From the NCBI GenBank assembly GCA_964415245.1, contig CAYQAJ010000207.1, forward strand, positions 1 through 9,594: DNA of 9,594 bases. Direction: 5' to 3'. Under the pieces are notes generated by a model. The model was not told the DNA's origin and made no database searches. It worked only from the letters and a program-made list of their open reading frames with translations. Source of the DNA: CAYQAJ01 sp964415245. GTDB lineage: Bacteria > Planctomycetota > Planctomycetia > Pirellulales > Pirellulaceae. Of this stretch, positions 1 to 7,820 are shown in pieces. Made by a program: the position numbers and the translations under genes. Each line of letters starts with the position of its first letter. The first letter of the stretch is position 1.

Positions 1-42
1 GCACATTTTGCTCCGCGGACTGCGCAAAATGAGCCAGTCCCC
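1..42. repeat. Right part of a long imperfect palindrome, cut by the window edge
   Basis: An 8-bp perfect inverted repeat is visible: cattttgc at 4-11 pairs with gcaaaatg at 24-31. After an A/A mismatch (3/32) the pairing resumes with gc at 1-2 against gc at 33-34. The right arm continues as cagtcccc (35-42), whose partner would lie before position 1. The 12-base loop contains ccgcgg. The form, a long stem whose arm ends in a run of C, resembles dispersed palindromic repeats I recall from planctomycete intergenic regions, but copy number cannot be judged from one window. It lies about 160 bases past the stop of the minus-strand Hsp70-like gene, so it could also end transcription. No U-tract supports a classical terminator. 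Confidence 0.45.
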
Positions 43-156
43 GACGGTTTTTGGAAAAGCTCTTAGGAGCGTGGGACTCGGGCAGCCGCCAGGGCCGGTA
101 GAACCGATACGACCTTCCTTTGCGGCGCACGACCACTGGTAAACGTTGGATCGTGG

Positions 157-175
157 ATTCCCGCTTGCGCGGGAA
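157..175. repeat. Short GC-rich palindrome resembling dispersed ATTCCC-N8-GGGAAT repeats
   Basis: A perfect 7-bp stem, ttcccgc (158-164) and gcgggaa (169-175), closes on a ttgc loop. With the preceding A it reads ATTCCC-N8-GGGAA-G, one base from the ATTCCC-N8-GGGAAT form known as dRS3 in Neisseria and seen as scattered repeats in other genomes. It starts 25 bases beyond the stop of the Hsp70-like gene on the minus strand. It could serve as a 3'-end hairpin, but no T-tract follows on that strand. Repeat status is an inference. Confidence 0.4.
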
Positions 176-199
176 GGACCCGAGACGGCGAACGGCACG

Positions 200-1816
200 T
201 TACGAAGGCTGAGAGGGGACCGCCGTTTGATCGGCAGCGTCGGCGTCGGGCGGCTCGCCGTCCGAGGCGGTGTCGGGCATGGGTCCGGGCCCGACGCCCG
301 ACACGAACATGCGCCACTCGTCGAGCTGCTCGCGCGACAAGGTGTTTTCGCGGATGATCTCGTGCGCGAGCTTCTGTCCCGCGCCCGACACCCGCACCGT
401 GACGGTGAGCCGGCCGTTTTCCTCGTAGCGGAAGCGGACCTCGATCGGCGTTTTGGCCGCGAGCTTCTTGGGCAGGTCGGAGACCGCGCAGCGGCCGATC
501 TGCGAGCAGTCATCGGGCGAAGGACTTTCCCCCTCGACAATCTCCACGCGAATGGACCGCTGTCCGGCGCGCTCCGTCTTGAACACGCGCCGCGCCGTCA
601 CCGGAAGCGGCGTGTTGCGTGGGATGACGATGGCGTTGCGCTTGCGGTTGGTGCGGGCATCGGTGGCCACGACCCCCAGGCTGTGCGAATTCACGTTCTG
701 AATGCGAAACGTGGGTGGATGGCCGTGGTACCGCGACAAGAGCAGGCCGGCGTGCAGTGCCGCCCCATGCGCCACGGCTTCGTCGGGCGAGATCGAGCGG
801 TCGGGCTCCTTGCCGGAAAGTTCGCGCAGCGCGTCGCCGACGGCGGGCATCCGCGTCGAACCGCCGACGAGCAGGATGCGGTCGACGTCCTTCCACCCCA
901 GGCCGGCCGCCTCGAGGGTTTGCCGGACGGTAAACTTCGTGCGGTCGAGCAGATCGCGGGTCATGTCCTGAAACGCGTCGCGCGTGATTTCCAGCCGCAC
1001 GGCGTGTCCCTGGAAGTCACAGGCCACGGCGGCCTTGGTTCGGGCCGACAGCGTGCGCTTGGCATCCTCGCACTCCCGCCACAGCCGCCCGTGCGTGCAG
1101 GGATCCTCGCGCGGGTCGACGCCGAAGCGGCGAATGAAGTCCTCGGCCACGTAGTCGACCATTCGCTGGTCCCAGTCGCGCCCGCCCAATTGCACGTCGC
1201 CATCGGTGGCCAGCGCGACGAAGTCGGCGCCTTGGATGTCCATGACGGTCACGTCGAACGTGCCGCCCCCCAGGTCGTAGACGAGAATCTTCTGCGGCGG
1301 CGCATCGCCCGATGGCTTCATGTATCCGTGCTCGAAGCCAAAAGCGACGGCGGCCGCGGTGGGCTCGTTGATGATGTCCATCACTTCGAAGCCGGCCATG
1401 TAGCCTGCATCCTGCGTGGCTTTGCGGCGAACCTCGTCGAAGTAGGCGGGCACCGTGACCACGACCTTGTGAAGCTCGCCGACGTGGGAGCGGACATCGC
1501 ATCGCAGCTTGTTGAGGATCACCGCTTCCAGCACTTCGGGCGGATACTGGCGTCCTCCCACCGGCTTGCGGAACAAGCGCTGCCCCAGTTGCCTCTTGGG
1601 GCACTCCGCCACGTTCTGCATGTCGGTGGCGATCGCCTTGAGAGCCTCCTTGCCTACCACGATCTCGTCGCCGTCGAACAGGATGACGCTGGGCGTCACC
1701 TTGTCCCCTTCGGCGTTGGGCAGGGTGCGCGGCCGGCCCGTGTCGTCCAGAGTGGCGATCGCCGAGTACGTGGTTCCCAGGTCGATGCCGACGGCAGGTT
1801 CGACGGACGAAGTCAT
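200..1816 (-). CDS. Hsp70-family (DnaK-like) protein, short form without helical lid
   Basis: A 538-residue cytoplasmic ATP-dependent chaperone of the Hsp70 family. The nucleotide-binding domain (about 8-365) is complete. It has the phosphate-1 loop GIDLGTTYS at 10-18, a Lys in the CPKRQLG segment (K74) that probably matches catalytic K70 of E. coli DnaK, the INEPTAAAVAFGF segment from 149, phosphate-2 YDLGGGTFD at 180-188 and the adenosine motif LLVGGSTRMP at 315-324. A beta-type substrate-binding domain follows (about 375-480). The remaining 58 residues are short and Pro/Asp/Ala-rich instead of the roughly 130-residue alpha lid of DnaK (about 638 residues). The hydrophobic interdomain linker of DnaK is not recognisable. 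The start is the ATG just before the conserved fold; an open frame runs to 2002 but has no family resemblance. No clear Shine-Dalgarno sequence is present. It lies 216 bases after the STAS gene and probably has its own promoter. Client and role are unknown; no dnaJ or grpE is adjacent, so I give no dnaK symbol. Confidence 0.93.
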   Translation of the reverse strand: MTSSVEPAVGIDLGTTYSAIATLDDTGRPRTLPNAEGDKVTPSVILFDGDEIVVGKEALKAIATDMQNVAECPKRQLGQRLFRKPVGGRQYPPEVLEAVILNKLRCDVRSHVGELHKVVVTVPAYFDEVRRKATQDAGYMAGFEVMDIINEPTAAAVAFGFEHGYMKPSGDAPPQKILVYDLGGGTFDVTVMDIQGADFVALATDGDVQLGGRDWDQRMVDYVAEDFIRRFGVDPREDPCTHGRLWRECEDAKRTLSARTKAAVACDFQGHAVRLEITRDAFQDMTRDLLDRTKFTVRQTLEAAGLGWKDVDRILLVGGSTRMPAVGDALRELSGKEPDRSISPDEAVAHGAALHAGLLLSRYHGHPPTFRIQNVNSHSLGVVATDARTNRKRNAIVIPRNTPLPVTARRVFKTERAGQRSIRVEIVEGESPSPDDCSQIGRCAVSDLPKKLAAKTPIEVRFRYEENGRLTVTVRVSGAGQKLAHEIIRENTLSREQLDEWRMFVSGVGPGPMPDTASDGEPPDADAADQTAVPSQPS

Positions 1817-1900
1817 GGAAGAACAAGCGGGGTTAACGAGGCAGCGAGGCGGGAACCGAGACGCGGGATCGTCGGTTGGGCGGCCAATCACACCCACTCG

Positions 1901-1909
1901 ATTGTACCA
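1901..1909 (-). promoter_or_regulatory. Candidate extended -10 promoter for the Hsp70-like gene
   Basis: On the minus strand the sequence reads TGGTACAAT, an extended -10 (TGn followed by TACAAT, one mismatch to TATAAT). Transcription would start near 1894, leaving a leader of roughly 80 bases before the ATG at 1816. The -35 position holds only GC-rich sequence (TGCCCC with a 17-base spacer), which suits an extended -10 promoter but is no independent support. It is one of the few AT-containing spots in this gap. Confidence 0.4.
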
Positions 1910-1910
1910 T

Positions 1911-1931
1911 GCCGCCCCGAAGAGGGGCAGC
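1911..1931 (-). terminator. GC-rich hairpin between the STAS gene and the Hsp70-like gene
   Basis: On the minus strand GCTGCCCC (1931-1924) pairs with GGGGCGGC (1918-1911) around the loop TCTTC, giving eight pairs including one T-G wobble. It lies about 100 bases after the STAS stop and directly before the candidate -10 element. It could end the upstream operon. No T-run follows, so intrinsic termination is weakly supported; it may instead be chance GC pairing or act on the promoter. Confidence 0.3.
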
Positions 1932-2032
1932 GACGCGCAGACGACGCACGGCGACACGCCCCAGAGCGGCGGCCTGGCGGTGCACACTGAACGACTCCGC
2001 ACCGCACCAGAACGAGGGCCGCCCGGCGCGAT

Positions 2033-2395
2033 TCAAGAGTGCATGGCGGCGAGCGCCGCCTGGCGCGAGTCGCACAGCGGCCAAAGTGTGTCGAACTTCG
2101 AGAGCTGCAGCACCTCCAACCCTTCATGCGATGCATTGCACAGGGCCATGCTGCCGTCGCGCCCCCGCACGCGCTTCCACAGTACGAGCATTGCCTCAAG
2201 CATCGACGAGCCAAAGTAGCGGGTTTTCTCGAAGTCGAAAACTACGTTGGATACTTCCGCTTCGTCGAATTGCTTCAGCACGCGCTCCCATTCGTGGCGC
2301 ACCGATTCGTCGGCCAAGCTGGATATGGCCCGCAACGGCATTACGAACAGCGTGTCGCCGTCCTGCTCGACTTCGAAAGTATCGGTACGGGACAT
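2033..2395 (-). CDS. STAS-domain protein, anti-sigma factor antagonist type
   Basis: A 120-residue single STAS domain, the usual length for SpoIIAA/RsbV-type anti-anti-sigma factors. In partner switching, the unphosphorylated protein binds the RsbW/SpoIIAB-type kinase and frees its target; phosphorylation on a conserved Ser by that kinase releases it. A beta strand VVFDFEK (51-57) is followed by RYFGSSMLEAM (59-69). S63 aligns with Ser58 of B. subtilis SpoIIAA and is the likely phosphosite. The canonical DSSG is GSSM here, so the Asp and Gly are lost while both Ser remain. The C-terminal LSKFDTLWPLCDSRQAAL resembles the last helix of the family. The ATG overlaps the TGA of the REC-HATPase gene upstream by one base (TGATG), implying translational coupling; a TTG one codon earlier is also possible. 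The adjacent RsbW-like domains are the natural partners (inference). Confidence 0.88.
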   Translation of the reverse strand: MSRTDTFEVEQDGDTLFVMPLRAISSLADESVRHEWERVLKQFDEAEVSNVVFDFEKTRYFGSSMLEAMLVLWKRVRGRDGSMALCNASHEGLEVLQLSKFDTLWPLCDSRQAALAAMHS

Positions 2396-3345
2396 CAATC
2401 GTTCTCGCTCGTGTCGAAGTCTTCGCTCGAGCCGTTATCGTCGGACGACGAATGCTCGCCTGCGGAGGGCCGCTTGATCATCACGACCTGGTTTCCGTGC
2501 TCGTTGTAATGCACTTCGTCCATGAAGGTGCGCATGAGCATGACGCCACGGCCTCCGACCTGCTCCATGTTGGCGGGATCGGTCGGGTCGGGCAGTCCCC
2601 AGGGGTTAAAGCCGCAGCCCTCGTCGCGGACGAGAAAGGCGCCTTCCTTCGGGCTGAGGTTGGCTTCGACGTAGATTCTTCGCGTGCTGTAGGGGGGCTG
2701 CGTGGGCCGCTCGCGCACAAGCTGCATGTAGGTCTTATGGTCGGTATCGCGCAGGCCGGAGCCAATTTCCAGATTGCCGTGGACGAGCGCGTTGACCAGC
2801 GCCTCGTCGAGGGCCACGCCGATGCGGATGCGTTCGCTTTCCGTACACAGGCCGACGCGAGTCGATTCGTCCTGCAGGTACGTGACCAGGCTTGGGATCA
2901 GCATCGGATCGTTCACCAGCTCGAACGCATAGTGGCTGCGGACCAGGCAGCCTAGCAGCCGCGCGTGGCTGCGCTTCTGGGTCGAAAGCATCAGCACGTT
3001 TTCCACCGTTTCGATGAGCGAGTCGGCGAGCACTCGTTTGGGCACATAGCTGGCCGCCCCGTGCTTTAGCGCTTCGACCGCAATCTCTTCACTTCCCTTG
3101 GACGTGATCAGAATCACGGGAACGAGCGGGTAGCGCTCGGTCGCCGCGCTGACCAACTGCAACCCGTCCATGTTCGGCATTTGCAGATCGGTGATGACGA
3201 GGTCGGGAAGTTCCTTCTCCATCAGCGCCAGGGCCTCGACGCCGTCGGAGGCGTACTCGATGGCCCATTCGCCCTGTTGTTCCAGCAGGCCGCCCACCAG
3301 GCGTCGGTCGGCGGCGGAGTCGTCCACTACGTAGATGCTGGTCAT
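2395..3345 (-). CDS. Receiver domain fused to RsbW-like HATPase (paralogue A)
   Basis: A 316-residue cytoplasmic protein. Residues 1-120 form a CheY-like receiver with acidic pair D8/D9, phospho-acceptor D53 in TDLQMPNMDG, T81 and K103. Residues about 135-292 form a HATPase_c domain of the anti-sigma serine kinase type. The N-box DEALVNALVHGN carries E181 and N185 with the spacing of SpoIIAB Glu46 and Asn50, the G1 box is RDEGCGF (240-246) and the G2 box GGRGVMLMRTFMDEV (264-278). An acidic Ser-rich tail of about 22 residues follows and is absent from paralogue B. There is no PP2C domain and no HisKA, so this is a phosphorylation-controlled switch protein and not a sensor kinase. The start is the ATG directly before the receiver strand TSIYVVDD; an open frame to 3474 lacks family resemblance. 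Its stop overlaps the STAS start, making the STAS protein the likely partner or substrate. No clear Shine-Dalgarno sequence is seen. Confidence 0.9.
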   Translation of the reverse strand: MTSIYVVDDSAADRRLVGGLLEQQGEWAIEYASDGVEALALMEKELPDLVITDLQMPNMDGLQLVSAATERYPLVPVILITSKGSEEIAVEALKHGAASYVPKRVLADSLIETVENVLMLSTQKRSHARLLGCLVRSHYAFELVNDPMLIPSLVTYLQDESTRVGLCTESERIRIGVALDEALVNALVHGNLEIGSGLRDTDHKTYMQLVRERPTQPPYSTRRIYVEANLSPKEGAFLVRDEGCGFNPWGLPDPTDPANMEQVGGRGVMLMRTFMDEVHYNEHGNQVVMIKRPSAGEHSSSDDNGSSEDFDTSEND

Positions 3346-3425
3346 CGTGGTCTCGCGGCGAGCCGAATGAGTTGGGGATGGAAATTCGTCGGCGCTGTCC
3401 GCCAGGGAGCACTTCCCAGCGACCG

Positions 3426-3453
3426 TGCGGTGGGCAGAACCGCATGCCCGCCG
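3426..3453 (-). other. Two mutually exclusive hairpins in the gap between the REC-HATPase genes
   Basis: The 154-base gap 3346-3499 separates the two paralogues. In it, tgcggt (3426-3431) pairs perfectly with accgca (3439-3444). Alternatively cgg-gggca pairs with tgccc-ccg across 3428-3453 with one internal mismatch. The two stems share bases and cannot form together. No U-tract and no convincing promoter was found in the gap. The structures could be a processing or attenuation site, or chance pairing in GC-rich DNA. Confidence 0.2.
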
Positions 3454-3499
3454 GGTGACATCACGCGCAACCAAGACAAATCTCGGTCGACGCCGCGTA

Positions 3500-4411
3500 T
3501 CACGTCTGGGGCCGACGTCGTTTGATCATGGTGATTTGGTTACCTACGTCGTTGAATCGCACTTCGTCCATGAAGGTTTTGATGAGCACGAGCCCCCGGC
3601 CCCCTTCACGCTCCAGCGCTCGAGGGTCGCCGGGACCCGGTGAGGTGGACGTGTCGAAACCCTCCCCTTCGTCGCGGACGACGAATTGCGCTTCGTCCTT
3701 GGTAATGCTTATGTCGACGAAAATGCGGCGGTCGCGATACGGGGTCTGCGAAGAGCGCTGCTCGACGAGGCCAGGTCCGCTCTGACCGCGCAGCATCCGC
3801 TCGCGCTCCTGCTGCAAGTCGGACTGGCTAATGGCAAGATTGCCGCGAAACAGCGCATTGAGCAGGGCCTGCTCGAATGCCACGCCCACCCGCACGCGTT
3901 CGATCGCATCGCACAGACCCATGCCGAAGATCATCTGTTGGATCAGGTCGACCAACGGATCGATGAGCGAAGCGTCGTTGCGCAGGGAGAAGGCAAACTC
4001 CGTGCGATCGAGACATTGGATGAGCTGCTCGTAGCTCCGCTCGGCCCGCAGCATCGTCAGAACGTGCTTTACCGTGTCGAGCAGGATCTCGGCCGCTTGC
4101 GACTTGGGAACGTATCCGGCCGCCCCCTGCTCCAGCGCCTCGATGGCCAGCGACTCGCTGCCGTGCGCCGTCATCAGGATGACCGGCACGTCGTCGTAGT
4201 TGAGGCGAATGGCGCGGACCAGGTTGAGCCCGTCCATTTCGGGCATCTGCAGGTCGGTCACCACGATGTCCGGGGTGGCCTTCTTCATCCGCTGCAGCGC
4301 TTGCGAGCCGTTCTCGGCATATTCGATGCGCCAGTCGGCCTCCTTGTCCAACAGACCGCCGACCAGGCGGCGGTCCACCGCCGAGTCGTCAACGACCAGT
4401 ACCAATGGCAT
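3500..4411 (-). CDS. Receiver domain fused to RsbW-like HATPase (paralogue B), catalytic Glu replaced by Gln
   Basis: A 303-residue protein with the same architecture as its downstream neighbour and clear similarity throughout. Both start with a receiver carrying VDDSA-DRRLVGGLL. Here the acidic pair is D8/D9, the phospho-acceptor D53 in TDLQMPEMDG, with T81 and K103. The HATPase_c domain covers about 135-297: N-box EQALLNALFRGN (180-191), G1 RDEGEGF (246-252), G2 GGRGLVLIKTFMDEV (270-284). At the position of E181 in paralogue A and Glu46 of SpoIIAB this protein has Q181 (codon CAG), while Asn185 is kept. ATP binding is therefore expected, but phosphotransfer to a STAS partner may be weakened or lost. 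A variable linker after the N-box (about 192-226) is longer than in A. The ATG at 4411 has the best ribosome-binding site of the window. It lies 53 bases after the hybrid kinase gene, probably in the same operon, and its receiver is a plausible target of the kinases' HPt domains. Confidence 0.9.
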   Translation of the reverse strand: MPLVLVVDDSAVDRRLVGGLLDKEADWRIEYAENGSQALQRMKKATPDIVVTDLQMPEMDGLNLVRAIRLNYDDVPVILMTAHGSESLAIEALEQGAAGYVPKSQAAEILLDTVKHVLTMLRAERSYEQLIQCLDRTEFAFSLRNDASLIDPLVDLIQQMIFGMGLCDAIERVRVGVAFEQALLNALFRGNLAISQSDLQQERERMLRGQSGPGLVEQRSSQTPYRDRRIFVDISITKDEAQFVVRDEGEGFDTSTSPGPGDPRALEREGGRGLVLIKTFMDEVRFNDVGNQITMIKRRRPQT

Positions 4412-4416
4412 GGGGG

Positions 4417-4424
4417 CTCCTCCC
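4417..4424 (-). promoter_or_regulatory. Strong Shine-Dalgarno sequence of REC-HATPase paralogue B
   Basis: GGGAGGAG on the minus strand lies five bases before the ATG at 4411. The other genes whose starts are visible here have weak or no recognisable Shine-Dalgarno sequence. This supports the chosen start and suggests independent, efficient translation of this gene. Confidence 0.75.
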
Positions 4425-4464
4425 GATTGATCGGCCCACGGATTCGTTCAGCGCGATCCGCCCT

Positions 4465-7803
<3,339 letters not shown>

Positions 7804-7820
7804 GGGAAACTTTCGGGGCA

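Noticed and set aside
1..199. Possible small gene in the left gap, e.g. a minus-strand frame at 63-317
   Set aside because: It overlaps the C-terminus of the Hsp70-like gene, and part of its peptide is simply the translation of the ATTCCC palindrome, typical of spurious frames over such repeats.
146..1990. Open frame of 614 codons on the plus strand opposite the Hsp70-like gene
   Set aside because: The opposite strand encodes an unmistakable Hsp70. This frame has no recognisable domain and is a GC-rich antisense shadow.
1817..2002. N-terminal extension of the Hsp70-like protein by 62 residues
   Set aside because: Hsp70 proteins begin shortly before GIDLGTT; the extension is Cys/Arg-rich, lacks family resemblance and covers the promoter candidate. 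A signal peptide was considered but no clear hydrophobic core and cleavage pattern is present.
3346..3474. N-terminal extension of REC-HATPase A by 43 residues
   Set aside because: The extension lacks resemblance to receivers, and paralogue B starts exactly at the equivalent Met.
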